A stretch of 64,000 nucleotides of DNA, from positions 7,894-71,893 of the forward strand of contig CABUAS010000001.1 in the NCBI GenBank assembly GCA_902489595.1, read 5' to 3'. Source of the DNA: an uncultured Oscillospiraceae bacterium (GTDB lineage Bacteria > Bacillota > Clostridia > Oscillospirales > Acutalibacteraceae). Of this stretch, positions 19,416 through 28,285 are shown one piece after another. Within the stretch, counting starts at the first letter, position 1. Every line of letters begins with the position of its first letter. The notes under the pieces were generated by a model. It had not been told where the DNA came from. It saw only the letters and a program-made list of their open reading frames with translations, and ran no database searches. Made by a program: the position numbers and the translations under genes.

Positions 19416-20922
19416 CTTAATAACAAACCTGCTTGCCTTTGTCATAAATGCAGGAATAAACTTTTTTCTGACGCCGTATCTGCTGGAACAGCTCGGCACG
19501 GAATCATACGGCTTTATAGGGCTTGCAAACGATTTCGTAGGTTATGCAAACATTTTTGCAATGGCGCTCAATACAATGAGCGGGCGTTTTATTGCAGTAG
19601 CATATCACAGAGGCGAAAAAGAAAAAGCAAACCGCTATATGAATTCGGTGTTTATGGCAAACGTTATTTTAGGCGCAGTCGTTGCATTTGCAGGAATATT
19701 TATTGTATGGAAACTTGAATACATAATAAATATTCCGACCTACTTAATGAGCGATGTTAAAATAACATTTGCCCTTGTGTTTGCAAACTATCTTCTTTCA
19801 ATAATCATCAGCGTACTCAACTGTGCACCGTTCATAAAAAATAAAATGAATCTTGTTTATATAAGAAATATTATTTCCTATTTAATCAAACTCATTTTCA
19901 CAATCGGTCTTTTGATGCTGTTTGATATCAAAATTTATATCATCAGCCTTGTAACGCTTATCTGCACCGTTTATTTAATGGTTGCAAACGGTGTGATTTT
20001 CAAAAAATTACTGCCCGAATTTAAACTATCGTCAAAAGGCTTCAACCTTCAGATGATTAAAGAAATCCTGTCAAGCGGTATATGGATGTCACTTCTGTCG
20101 CTTTCAAACCTGCTGCTGTCAGGTCTTAACTCACTTCTTACAAACAAATTCATTTCACCTGTTGCAATGGGCTATCTTAATGTTTCAAAAACAATTCCGA
20201 ACTACATAAGCCAGCTCGGTCAGCAGCTCGGCACGGTTTTTGCACCTGAATTTACAAAGCATTACGCCGAGGGCGAAATAGAGACATTAATTTCCGAGGC
20301 AAAAAAGGCAATCAAAATAATGAGCTTTATAATGATAGTTCCCGTTGCGGGCTTTATCGTTTTCGGAAATGAATTTTACACACTGTGGCTTAAGGATTAC
20401 ACGGCAGATGAAATAAACACCGTTCAGGCACTTTCAATCATAATCACCGTACCGTATCTGATAAACGGAATCATTTACCCGCTTGTGCAGATTCACAATG
20501 CACTCAATAAAATAAAACTGCCCGTTATTGCAACATTTGTAATCGGCATTATAAATATTCTTATCATTCTGCCTCTCGGCTACTTCAACAAATTAACACT
20601 TATTGCGCTTACTGTTTCAAGCTCGGTGCTTCAGTGCCTCAGAAATGCAGTGTTTCAGCCGATTTACGCCGCTAAAATTCTGAAACAGAAATGGTATATC
20701 TTTGTGCTTACCGAATTAAAATATTTTCTTGTTTTCGGCGTAATCGCATTATTATTTTATGTAGGAAAAAGTTTTATAAGCATATCATCGTGGCTTGCAT
20801 TTATCATATGGATTGCTGTATTTGCAGTTATTGGCTACGCAGTATTGTCGTTAACAATATTCAGCAAAAGTGAATTAAAAGAATTAATTAAATCAATAAA
20901 ATTAAAAATAAAAAGGCAGTGA
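19381..20922 (+). CDS. Wzx-like oligosaccharide flippase
   Basis: 513 residues, 12-14 hydrophobic helices, MATE/MOP superfamily. N-terminal NLLAFVINAGINFFLTPYLL and GFIGLANDFVGYANIF are typical of lipopolysaccharide/teichoic-type flippases. It moves the undecaprenyl-linked repeat unit outward. The start is GTG at 19381, after an AAGAAGGA site and inside the polymerase 3' end. Confidence 0.88.
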   Translation: MSNSSRKQNSINLITNLLAFVINAGINFFLTPYLLEQLGTESYGFIGLANDFVGYANIFAMALNTMSGRFIAVAYHRGEKEKANRYMNSVFMANVILGAVVAFAGIFIVWKLEYIINIPTYLMSDVKITFALVFANYLLSIIISVLNCAPFIKNKMNLVYIRNIISYLIKLIFTIGLLMLFDIKIYIISLVTLICTVYLMVANGVIFKKLLPEFKLSSKGFNLQMIKEILSSGIWMSLLSLSNLLLSGLNSLLTNKFISPVAMGYLNVSKTIPNYISQLGQQLGTVFAPEFTKHYAEGEIETLISEAKKAIKIMSFIMIVPVAGFIVFGNEFYTLWLKDYTADEINTVQALSIIITVPYLINGIIYPLVQIHNALNKIKLPVIATFVIGIINILIILPLGYFNKLTLIALTVSSSVLQCLRNAVFQPIYAAKILKQKWYIFVLTELKYFLVFGVIALLFYVGKSFISISSWLAFIIWIAVFAVIGYAVLSLTIFSKSELKELIKSIKLKIKRQ

Positions 20923-21956
20923 CGGATATGACAACGCAAAAGCATATGGATTTAATTGATTTGCTGAAAGGGTTTGCCATTCTGTCGGTAATTTATCTCC
21001 ACAGCGGATTTTCGGACAAAGTATCAAAAGCAGTGCTTGCACCGTTTCTGTTCAGTCTTGCCGTACCGATTTTTATGATTGTAAGCGGATTTACATATTC
21101 AGTTTCACTGTCAAAAATCAGTGATAATAAATGGGTTTTAAAATCTTATTACAGTTTTTCAAATCTATATAAAAAACTGATAAGAATTCTGCCCTGTTAC
21201 CTGATTGTTTTTGCAGCGGAACTTATTCTTGACCCACCGAAAATTGACAGTTTTAAAAGCGTTGCAAAAATATTTTACTATATGTTTACGGGCGGATATG
21301 TTTTTCCGGGCAGTTACTATATCCCCGTTTTAATTCAGTTAATTCTGATTTTTTCGCTTTTAAAAATTCTGTATGACAAGTTAAAAGCAGCGTCATTTAT
21401 CCCTGTTGCCGTATTTCAGTTGATTTATGAAATCTTAATTTATTACACAAGCTTTCCTAAACAGCTCTCAAGACTGCTTATTGTAAGATATTTAGTACTG
21501 ATTCTCGGCGGAATATTCATTTTTGATAAATATAAAAATGAAAAGCAGATTAAAAACAAATGGATTTACATTCTTTCGGCAATACTCGGAGCAGGATATA
21601 TAATTGCAATAGGCTACTTTGATTTCACGCCTAAAGTTTTATTTACGGACTGGGCGTCAACTGCAATGCCGACTGCACTTTATTTAGTGCCTGCTATAAT
21701 GCTTGTTTTGTTTAAATTCGGTGAAAAAGAAGTAAAACCGATTTTCACCATACTCGGCAAAGCATCGTACCACATTTATCTTATTCAGATGATATATTTC
21801 GGCATTGCCGTAAAAAGCATCGGCTTATCAAAGCCGCTGATAAATTTTGTTATCGGCACTGCATTTTCGGTTTCGCTTGGACTGATTATGTATTTTACCG
21901 AAAATAAAATAAGAAAATCAATAAAAAACAAACGCTCAAAAAGCGTGTTAAAATAA
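20919..21956 (+). CDS. Acyltransferase 3 family membrane protein (third of three)
   Basis: 345 residues with about ten helices. The first helix holds LLKGFAILSVIYLHSGF with the conserved His, followed by PIFMIVSGFTYSVSL. Probable O-acyltransferase for the polymer or its nonulosonate. GTG at 20919 overlaps the flippase stop; ATG at 20928 is an equally possible start because neither has a strong RBS. Confidence 0.82.
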   Translation: MTDMTTQKHMDLIDLLKGFAILSVIYLHSGFSDKVSKAVLAPFLFSLAVPIFMIVSGFTYSVSLSKISDNKWVLKSYYSFSNLYKKLIRILPCYLIVFAAELILDPPKIDSFKSVAKIFYYMFTGGYVFPGSYYIPVLIQLILIFSLLKILYDKLKAASFIPVAVFQLIYEILIYYTSFPKQLSRLLIVRYLVLILGGIFIFDKYKNEKQIKNKWIYILSAILGAGYIIAIGYFDFTPKVLFTDWASTAMPTALYLVPAIMLVLFKFGEKEVKPIFTILGKASYHIYLIQMIYFGIAVKSIGLSKPLINFVIGTAFSVSLGLIMYFTENKIRKSIKNKRSKSVLK

Positions 21957-21971
21957 AAAGGAGTAATAATT

Positions 21972-22841
21972 ATGTATGAAAACAAGCCATATGTTATAGC
22001 CGAGGCAGGCTGTAATCACAAAGGTGAAATGGAAATTGCAAAAGAACTTATCAGAGTTGCCGCTCAGATTTGCGGTGCTGACGCAATTAAGTTTCAAAAA
22101 CGCTGCAACAGAGAACTTTTAACCGAGGAGCAGTATAATGCCCCCCACCCGAATCCAATAAACTCTTATGGTAAAACTTACGGCGAACACAGAGAATTCC
22201 TTGAATTTACCGTAGAGCAGCACGCCCAATTAAAAAAATGGTGTGAAGAATACGGTATAACATATTCAACCTCTGTCTGGGATTTGACATCGGCAAAGGA
22301 GATTGCAAGCCTTAAACCCGAATTTATTAAAATTCCGTCAGCCTGCAACAATCATTTTGAAATGCTTGAATGGCTCTGCGATAATTATGAGGGCGAAATT
22401 CAGTTATCTTTCGGTATGACAACACACGAAGAGGAAGAAGAAATCGTTCAGCTTTTTGAAAGAAAAGGCAGAAACAAAGACCTTGTTCTGTTTAACTGCA
22501 CAAGCGGCTACCCCGTTCCGTTTGAGGACATCTGCCTGCTTGAAATCACAAGAATGAGAGAGCAGTATGCAGACCGTGTTAAGAAAATCGGTTTCTCGGG
22601 TCATCATCTCGGCATTGCCGCAGACGTTGCCGCAATGGCACTCGGCGCAGAAGTTTTTGAACGCCACTATACACTTGACAGAACCTGGAAGGGCACAGAC
22701 CATGCCGCTTCCCTTGAGCCTGACGGCGTAAGAAAGCTTGTTCGTGATTTAAACAACGTTCACAAAGCATTAACCTTTAAATCACAGGAAATTCTGCCGA
22801 TTGAGCAGGTACAGAGAGATAAATTAAAATTCAGAAAGTGA
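21972..22841 (+). CDS. NeuB-family nonulosonate (sialic acid/Kdn-type) synthase without SAF domain
   Basis: 289 residues. NeuB enzymes condense phosphoenolpyruvate with a hexose derivative to form a nine-carbon acid. Visible: VIAEAGCNHKGEMEIAKELI, ADAIKFQKR, FIKIPSACNNHFEMLEWL, GFSGHHLG and the C-terminal barrel segment EVFERHYTLDRTWKGTDHAA with its metal/substrate residues. Typical NeuB proteins have about 340 residues with a C-terminal antifreeze-like SAF domain; here the chain ends after the barrel. It is followed 6 nt later by the CMP-sugar synthetase fusion. No NeuC epimerase is present in the window. Confidence 0.88.
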   Translation: MYENKPYVIAEAGCNHKGEMEIAKELIRVAAQICGADAIKFQKRCNRELLTEEQYNAPHPNPINSYGKTYGEHREFLEFTVEQHAQLKKWCEEYGITYSTSVWDLTSAKEIASLKPEFIKIPSACNNHFEMLEWLCDNYEGEIQLSFGMTTHEEEEEIVQLFERKGRNKDLVLFNCTSGYPVPFEDICLLEITRMREQYADRVKKIGFSGHHLGIAADVAAMALGAEVFERHYTLDRTWKGTDHAASLEPDGVRKLVRDLNNVHKALTFKSQEILPIEQVQRDKLKFRK

Positions 22842-22847
22842 TACCCG

Positions 22848-23990
22848 ATGAATGCTGCATTTATTCCCGTGAGGGGCGGAAGCAAATCAATCCCCCTCAA
22901 AAACATAAAAAAAATATGCGGTATGCCGCTTGTTTACTGGACCGTAAAGGCTGCCGCAGACTGTGAGCATATCGACATTGTTTATGTTGCCACAGACAGT
23001 GAAATCATAGAAAAAACAGTTAAAGGCTTTAATCTGCCAAAGGTTATGGTAATCGGCAGGAGCGCCGAATCCGCAAGCGACACGGCTTCAACAGAGTTCG
23101 CAATGCTTGAATTTGCAGAAAACTATGATTTTGATAATATTACACTCATTCAGGCTACATCTCCCCTGCTGACGGCAGAAGATTTGAACAAAGGCTTTGA
23201 ACTTTTTGATGAACCCGATACAGACAGTGTTATTTCGGCGGTTCGTCAAAAGCGTTTTAACTGGCAGGTTGATGAAAACGGCTTTGCAAGCCCGACAAAT
23301 TATGACGTGTTCAACAGACCGAGACGGCAGGAATTTGACGGCTATCTTGTTGAAAACGGCGCTTTCTACATAACATCAAAAGCAGATTTGCTGAAAAGCA
23401 AAAACCGTGTTTCAGGCAATATCAGAGCCGTTGAAATGAGTGAGGACACTTTTTTTGAGATTGACGAACCGTCTGACTGGATTATCATTGAAAGCCTGAT
23501 GAAACGAAAAGGACTTCACAAAAACGAAATTCCCGAAATCAAAATGTTTTTGACAGACTGTGACGGCTGTCTGACCGACGCAGGAATGTACTACAGTGAA
23601 TTCGGCGATGAACTTAAAAAATTCAACACTAAAGACGGAATGGCTTTCGGACTTATGAGAAAAAAAGGCATTCTGACAGGCATAGTTACAAGCGAAAGCG
23701 TTGAACTGAACAAGCGCAGAGCCGAAAAACTTAAACTTGATATTCTTCAGTCAGGCACAAAAAATAAAGTGCAGGCAATAAGCGCACTTTCTCAGAATTA
23801 TAATATACCGCTTGAAAATATCTGCTATATCGGCGATGATGTAAACGACACTGATGTATTTGATATTGTGGGCTTTTCTGCCTGCCCTGCCGATGCTGTG
23901 TCACTTGCCAAATCAAAAGCATCATATATCACGTCTGCAAAAGGCGGCGAAGGCGTTATAAGAGAAGTTTATGAGTTGATATTTGAATAA
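22848..23990 (+). CDS. Fusion: CMP-nonulosonate synthetase (NeuA) plus KdsC-like HAD phosphatase
   Basis: 380 residues. Residues 1-225 form the cytidylyltransferase: FIPVRGGSKSIPLKNIKKI (CTP-binding loop), STEFAMLEFAE, LIQATSPLL. Residues about 230-380 form a KdsC-type HAD phosphatase: MFLTDCDGCLTDAGMYY (DxDG nucleophile), GIVTSES, and GDDVNDTDVF. The same two-domain order occurs in animal CMAS proteins and some bacterial Kdn/Neu5Ac clusters. A 9-phosphate product of the upstream synthase could therefore be dephosphorylated and activated by one polypeptide. It is the last gene of the locus, followed by a strong terminator. Confidence 0.88.
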   Translation: MNAAFIPVRGGSKSIPLKNIKKICGMPLVYWTVKAAADCEHIDIVYVATDSEIIEKTVKGFNLPKVMVIGRSAESASDTASTEFAMLEFAENYDFDNITLIQATSPLLTAEDLNKGFELFDEPDTDSVISAVRQKRFNWQVDENGFASPTNYDVFNRPRRQEFDGYLVENGAFYITSKADLLKSKNRVSGNIRAVEMSEDTFFEIDEPSDWIIIESLMKRKGLHKNEIPEIKMFLTDCDGCLTDAGMYYSEFGDELKKFNTKDGMAFGLMRKKGILTGIVTSESVELNKRRAEKLKLDILQSGTKNKVQAISALSQNYNIPLENICYIGDDVNDTDVFDIVGFSACPADAVSLAKSKASYITSAKGGEGVIREVYELIFE

Positions 23991-23998
23991 AAAATAAC

Positions 23999-24062
23999 GG
24001 CGGGCTGAAAGCAGCCCGCCTTACGGTTAAGTGGAGGACCCTGTTCCTCCCTTTGTTTTTTT
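23999..24062 (+). terminator. Terminator of the polysaccharide locus
   Basis: Two consecutive hairpins: GGCGGGCTG/CAGCCCGCC (23999-24020) and GGAGGA/TCCTCC (24033-24050), the second followed by a T-run. They separate the locus from a convergent antiporter gene. Confidence 0.85.
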
Positions 24063-24064
24063 GT

Positions 24065-25132
24065 TTAAATAAACACAGTAGCTACATATACGATATAGCC
24101 TGCAACCATTATAATGCCCTGCCATCTCTGAAATTTTTTGGTTATGATTGTGGGGAAAATTGCAACTGCGATTGCCGCAAGGCAAACAACCATATCCACT
24201 GTTACGGATGACGCCGAAACTGCAAGTGCGCCCGTGCCCTTGCCGATTGAGGCGAAAGAACAGATAGGAAGAATAAGCGTTAAATCAATAATATTTGCAC
24301 CGAGAATATTGCCGACGGAGAGAGCGCCCTGCTTTTTCCTGAGTGCCGTAATCATTGTAACAAGTTCGGGCAATGAAGTGCCGATTGCAATAGCGATAAC
24401 ACTGATAACTCTTTGAGGAATATTCAGGCTGATTGCAATTTCGGTACCGTAATCAACAAGCAAATCTGCACCTACAACAATACCGACTGCACCGAGAACA
24501 AAGAAAATCAGATTCTTTGCCCAGTCTTTTTTTGTGGCTGTTTCTTTTGTGGGAACAATATTGTCCTCTTCCTGAAGTCCTATATTTTCAGGACTCGGCT
24601 CAAGCTGTACCGAACTGTTTTTCATTGACATAAAGTTTTCTACAAAGAATGCAATAAAGATTACAATAAGAACAATTAAGCCAATCGTTGAAAGATTATA
24701 GAAAAAGCCTGTTTCACCTGTAAAAGTAAGTTCTTTTTTCTCTGTAAAAATACAGCCGAGCACAAGAGCCGCAGATGCTGCAAACATCATAACCGCTTTC
24801 GGCGCAAACTGCTTACGCTTAATCGGTCTTGACGCTGCGTCAGTAAATATAATAAATATACCCATTATAAGTGCCGTGTTTGCCGTAACCGAGCCGACTG
24901 CGTTGCCTGCCGCCATTTCAACATTGCCTTTAAGTGTTGCCTGAATACTTACAAGCATTTCGGGCAGGGTGGTTGCTATTGATACAATCGTAGCGCCGAT
25001 AACAAATTTCGGCACACCAAGTACCTCGGCAATCCAACTTGCACTGTCTACAAACCAGTCGCCGCCTTTTATAATGAGTATAAGGCCGACGATGAATAAT
25101 ACGTACATTAAAACTGTTTCCATAATGGTCAC
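24065..25132 (-). CDS. CaCA-family calcium/sodium antiporter (YrbG-like)
   Basis: 355 residues, about ten transmembrane helices in two inverted halves. Each half has its alpha repeat: GATIVSIATTLPEMLVSIQA (first) and AIGTSLPELVTMITALRKK (second), with the acidic residues needed for ion exchange. A charged cytoplasmic loop (about 165-195, PSPENIGLQEEDN) joins the halves. It would extrude Ca2+ in exchange for Na+ or H+. It stands alone and convergent to the polysaccharide locus. Confidence 0.93.
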   Translation of the reverse strand: MTIMETVLMYVLFIVGLILIIKGGDWFVDSASWIAEVLGVPKFVIGATIVSIATTLPEMLVSIQATLKGNVEMAAGNAVGSVTANTALIMGIFIIFTDAASRPIKRKQFAPKAVMMFAASAALVLGCIFTEKKELTFTGETGFFYNLSTIGLIVLIVIFIAFFVENFMSMKNSSVQLEPSPENIGLQEEDNIVPTKETATKKDWAKNLIFFVLGAVGIVVGADLLVDYGTEIAISLNIPQRVISVIAIAIGTSLPELVTMITALRKKQGALSVGNILGANIIDLTLILPICSFASIGKGTGALAVSASSVTVDMVVCLAAIAVAIFPTIITKKFQRWQGIIMVAGYIVYVATVFI

Positions 25133-25208
25133 CTCAAAAAATCCGATTGCTTAATATAGTACAACATTGCGAATTCATTGTCAATAATTTACATTCAAAA
25201 AAAGCGTG

Positions 25209-25237
25209 TTGTGAAATCAAATATTTTATGATACAAT
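25209..25237 (+). promoter_or_regulatory. Promoter of capA-like gene
   Basis: TTGTGA (25209-25214), 17-bp spacer, TACAAT (25232-25237), about 90 bp before the CapA start. The intergenic palindrome at 25285-25303 would lie in the leader. Confidence 0.55.
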
Positions 25238-25280
25238 ATAAATATACTGTTGTATAAATATACTCACAATATTGTTATCT

Positions 25281-25303
25281 GTAGGGGCGGATAATATCCG
25301 CCC
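25281..25303. repeat. Modular palindromic intergenic repeat, copy 1
   Basis: GTAGGGGCGGAT then AATATCCGCCC, a near-perfect palindrome (25285-25303). The inverse orientation of the same unit occurs at 59993-60013 with the CCCTACG end, so this is a dispersed short repeat rather than part of a gene. Confidence 0.65.
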
Positions 25304-25328
25304 GTTAAAACAGAATGGAGTTGTCTTT

Positions 25329-26531
25329 ATGGATGATAAGAAAAAAAACCTACTCGGAATGTTAATTCCCGTTATAACTGCCGTTCTTGTTGTTGTTGTT
25401 TTTGCAATAAGCGGTCACATCACAAAAAATATGGACGCCGTTGAGCCTACTGCGCCTGCACCTACCGAGGAGCAGACAACCGAGCCTGTAACGCAGGCAT
25501 CATCAAAGGTTACGCTTGTTGCCGTCGGTGACAATCTTATTCACAACACACTGATTGACGCAGGCAAAACATCAGACGGAACGCTTGACTACAATTCATT
25601 TTATGCAAACATAAAGAAAGATATTTCTGCAGCCGACATTGCTGTTATCAATCAGGAAACTATGCTGGGCGGCTCTGAATTTGAATATGCGGGCTATCCG
25701 CAGTTCAATACCCCTTGGGAGGTAGGCGAGGCCGCCATTGCCGCAGGCTTTGACATTTTCACATGTGCCACAAACCACTCTATGGACGTAGGCTTTAAGG
25801 GCATTGAACAGGAATGTAAATTCTTTGATGCACACCCCGAGGTTACGCATATCGGCACAAACGACACCGAAGAAGATTACAACACCATAGTTTATTATGA
25901 GAAAAACGGTATAAAATTTGCTGTACTGAATTATACATACGGCACAAACGGTATTCCCCGCCCCGAGGGCAAAAGTTGGTGCGTCAATATGATGGACAAG
26001 GAAAGAATTACTTCAGACGTAAACACGGCAAAACAAAATGCCGATGCCGTTATCGTATTTCCGCACTGGGGCACGGAAAACAGTTCCTCAGTTTCCGATT
26101 ATCAGAAAGAATATGTACAGTTATTCTCAGAACTCGGTGTTGACATTGTTATCGGTGCTCATCCGCACGTGCTGCAGCCTGTTGAATGGGTAACAAATGA
26201 GCAGACAGGCAAAAAAATGCTTGTTTACTATTCACTCGGCAATTTTATTTCACATCAGACAAGTGTTAACCAGTTATGCGGCGGTATGGCAAGAATTACC
26301 ATTGAGAAAAACAATGATGAAATCACGGTTACTTCTGCAAAACTTGTGCCGGTAGTTTGCTGGTATTCATCAAACGAAAGCAAGCAGTTTACATTTTCGG
26401 TTTACAAGCTCGGCGATTACACCGACAGCCTTGCCGAAACACATTCACAAAGAAGTAAAGGCGTTACGACTGATTATTTCACAAGCCACTGCAAAGAAAT
26501 TATACCCGAAGAATTTTTGGAAATGAGTTAA
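25329..26531 (+). CDS. CapA-family (PGA_cap) membrane-anchored metallophosphatase-like protein
   Basis: 400 residues: cytoplasmic lysines, one transmembrane helix (about 10-30), a Pro/Thr/Glu-rich linker (to about 60), then the calcineurin-like CapA domain with AVGDNLIHN, VINQETMLGG, CATNHSMDVG, FPHWGTE, VIGAHPHVLQPVE and VYYSLGNFISH. CapA proteins function in poly-gamma-glutamate or capsule export and are often only annotated by family. The in-frame TTG at 25272 is rejected because it would translate the palindromic repeat; ATG 25329 has a GGAG site. Confidence 0.9.
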   Translation: MDDKKKNLLGMLIPVITAVLVVVVFAISGHITKNMDAVEPTAPAPTEEQTTEPVTQASSKVTLVAVGDNLIHNTLIDAGKTSDGTLDYNSFYANIKKDISAADIAVINQETMLGGSEFEYAGYPQFNTPWEVGEAAIAAGFDIFTCATNHSMDVGFKGIEQECKFFDAHPEVTHIGTNDTEEDYNTIVYYEKNGIKFAVLNYTYGTNGIPRPEGKSWCVNMMDKERITSDVNTAKQNADAVIVFPHWGTENSSSVSDYQKEYVQLFSELGVDIVIGAHPHVLQPVEWVTNEQTGKKMLVYYSLGNFISHQTSVNQLCGGMARITIEKNNDEITVTSAKLVPVVCWYSSNESKQFTFSVYKLGDYTDSLAETHSQRSKGVTTDYFTSHCKEIIPEEFLEMS

Positions 26532-26627
26532 TGCAGTTTACACTTTAATGTTTTTGTATAAATTGCAACAAAACAGGCTTTTAAACCGCAGTAAAAATTC
26601 AAAATCTCACAAAATATAAAAAAAGTG

Positions 26628-26656
26628 TTGACTTTGAAAGAAATTATTCATATAAT
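26628..26656 (+). promoter_or_regulatory. Promoter of glnA
   Basis: TTGACT (26628-26633), 17-bp spacer, TATAAT (26651-26656). Transcription should start near 26663, only about 14 nt before the leader hairpin. Confidence 0.88.
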
Positions 26657-26676
26657 GAGAGTGTACTAAGAACAAA

Positions 26677-26709
26677 GGCGTTCCGAATTATATCGGAGCG
26701 CCCTTTTTG
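26677..26709 (+). terminator. Attenuator-like terminator in the glnA leader
   Basis: Ten-base stem GGCGTTCCGA/TCGGAGCGCC (one G-U pair) at 26677-26702, a 6-nt loop and a T-run, between the promoter and the glnA RBS. A terminator within the first 45 nt of the transcript implies either conditional read-through (attenuation) or a very short RNA. No alternative antiterminator strand is obvious in the short leader, so a protein or RNA factor would be needed. Confidence 0.75.
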
Positions 26710-26746
26710 TTTTTAAATTTCAATAATACTATCGGAGGGTATTTTT

Positions 26747-28087
26747 ATGAGTAAACTTACAAAAGAGGACATACTCAGAGACGCAGAAGAAAAAAATGTT
26801 GAGTTCGTAAGACTTCAGTTTACAGACGTATTCGGTCTTATGAAAAACGTATCTCTCACTGTGTCACAACTTGAGAAAGCACTTGATAACGAGTGTATGT
26901 TTGACGGTTCTTCAATCGACGGCTATGTTCGTATTGATGAATCAGATATGTATCTCCACCCTGACCTTGATTCATGGGCACTTTTCCCTTGGAGAACATT
27001 CGGCGGAAAAACAACGGCACGCCTTATATGCTCTGTTTATATGGCAGACAACAAAACACCGTTTATGGGTGACCCGAAAAACGTGCTTGCAAAAGTTATG
27101 AAAGAGGCAGAAAAAATGGGTTACGGCTTTAATGTAGGCCCTGAACTTGAATTCTTCCTTTTCAAAAGAGATGAAAACGGCAACCCCACAACAGAGATGA
27201 CAGACCTTGGCGGTTATTTTGACCTTAACCCGATTGACGCAGGCGAAAACTGCCGCCGTGATATCTGCCTTGCTCTTGAAGATATGGGCTATGAAATTGA
27301 GGCATCACACCACGAAGTTGCAGAATCCCAGCACGAAATTGACTTTAAATTCGGCGATGTTATGATTACTGCAGACAGATGTATGACCTTCAAGCACGTA
27401 GTTAAAACTTATGCAACAAAGCACGGTCTGCACGCAACATTTATGCCGAAGCCTGTTTTTGGTATAAACGGTTCGGGTATGCACACAAATATGAGCCTTT
27501 ACAGACTTTCAGACGGCTCAAACGCATTTGATGATCCAAGCGACAAACTCGGTCTTTCAAAAGAAGCATATGCTTTCATTGCAGGCGTTATTGCTCACGT
27601 AAAAGGAATTGCGGCATTCTCAAACCCTCTTGTAAATTCATATAAAAGACTTGTTCCGGGTTACGAGGCTCCCTGCTACATTGCATGGTCTGCATCAAAC
27701 CGTTCAAGCCTTGTTCGTATTCCGGCAGCAAGAGGCAAAGGCACAAGAGTTGAACTTCGTTGCCCCGACCCAACCTGCAACCCTTATCTTGAAATGGCAC
27801 TCTGCCTTGCAGCAGGTCTTGACGGTATCAAGAAGAATATGACGCCTCCTGCTCCTGTTGATTACAATGTATTTGATTTAACTGCAGAAGAACTTGTAGA
27901 AAACGGTATCGACTGCCTGCCCGGCAGCCTGATTGACGCAGTTTATGCGGCAGAGGCTGACCCGTTTGTAAAAGAAACTGTAGGCGAACACATCTTCAAC
28001 GCTTATATAGGCGGTAAAAAGCGTGAGTGGGATGAATACCGCACACAGATTTCGCAGTGGGAAATTGACAGATACTTAAAGAAATAA
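26747..28087 (+). CDS. glnA: Glutamine synthetase, type I
   Basis: ATP-dependent conversion of glutamate and ammonium to glutamine. 446 residues, the usual GSI-alpha length. Motifs: [15 protein letters not shown] near the start, [19 protein letters not shown] (metal ligands), [31 protein letters not shown] and the C-terminal [14 protein letters not shown]. There is no adenylylation-type NLYDLPPEE segment, consistent with the Firmicutes feedback-regulated form. RBS GGAGGG. No GlnR gene is adjacent. Confidence 0.97.
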   Translation: MSKLTKEDILRDAEEKNVEFVRLQFTDVFGLMKNVSLTVSQLEKALDNECMFDGSSIDGYVRIDESDMYLHPDLDSWALFPWRTFGGKTTARLICSVYMADNKTPFMGDPKNVLAKVMKEAEKMGYGFNVGPELEFFLFKRDENGNPTTEMTDLGGYFDLNPIDAGENCRRDICLALEDMGYEIEASHHEVAESQHEIDFKFGDVMITADRCMTFKHVVKTYATKHGLHATFMPKPVFGINGSGMHTNMSLYRLSDGSNAFDDPSDKLGLSKEAYAFIAGVIAHVKGIAAFSNPLVNSYKRLVPGYEAPCYIAWSASNRSSLVRIPAARGKGTRVELRCPDPTCNPYLEMALCLAAGLDGIKKNMTPPAPVDYNVFDLTAEELVENGIDCLPGSLIDAVYAAEADPFVKETVGEHIFNAYIGGKKREWDEYRTQISQWEIDRYLKK

Positions 28088-28118
28088 ATCTGATATTTTT
28101 CAAATTCAGATGAAATAC

Positions 28119-28147
28119 TTGACTAATTGAAAAAAATATAGTAAATT
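28119..28147 (+). promoter_or_regulatory. Promoter of tRNA-Ser
   Basis: TTGACT (28119-28124), 17-bp spacer, TAAATT (28142-28147). The predicted start falls inside the glnA terminator hairpin, so the two signals overlap. Confidence 0.6.
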
Positions 28148-28151
28148 ATAT

Positions 28152-28176
28152 GGGCAGTGAATTCTGCCCGTATTTT
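28152..28176 (+). terminator. Terminator of glnA
   Basis: GGGCAG/CTGCCC stem (28152-28169) followed by GTATTTTT, 65 nt after the glnA stop. Confidence 0.65.
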
Positions 28177-28192
28177 TATATACCGAATATAT

Positions 28193-28285
28193 GCAGATGT
28201 GTCCGAGCTGGCCGAAGGAGCACGATTGGAAATCGTGTAAACGGCGAACACCGTTTCTGGGGTTCAAATCCCCACATCTGCGCCA
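28193..28285 (+). tRNA. tRNA-Ser (anticodon GGA)
   Basis: 93 nt including an encoded CCA. Acceptor GCAGATG pairs with CATCTGC; the anticodon loop TTGGAAA carries GGA; the long variable arm (AACGGCGAACACCGTT) and the GGTTCAAATCC T-loop are those of a class II serine tRNA. Transcription ends at the hairpin 28295-28320. Confidence 0.96.
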
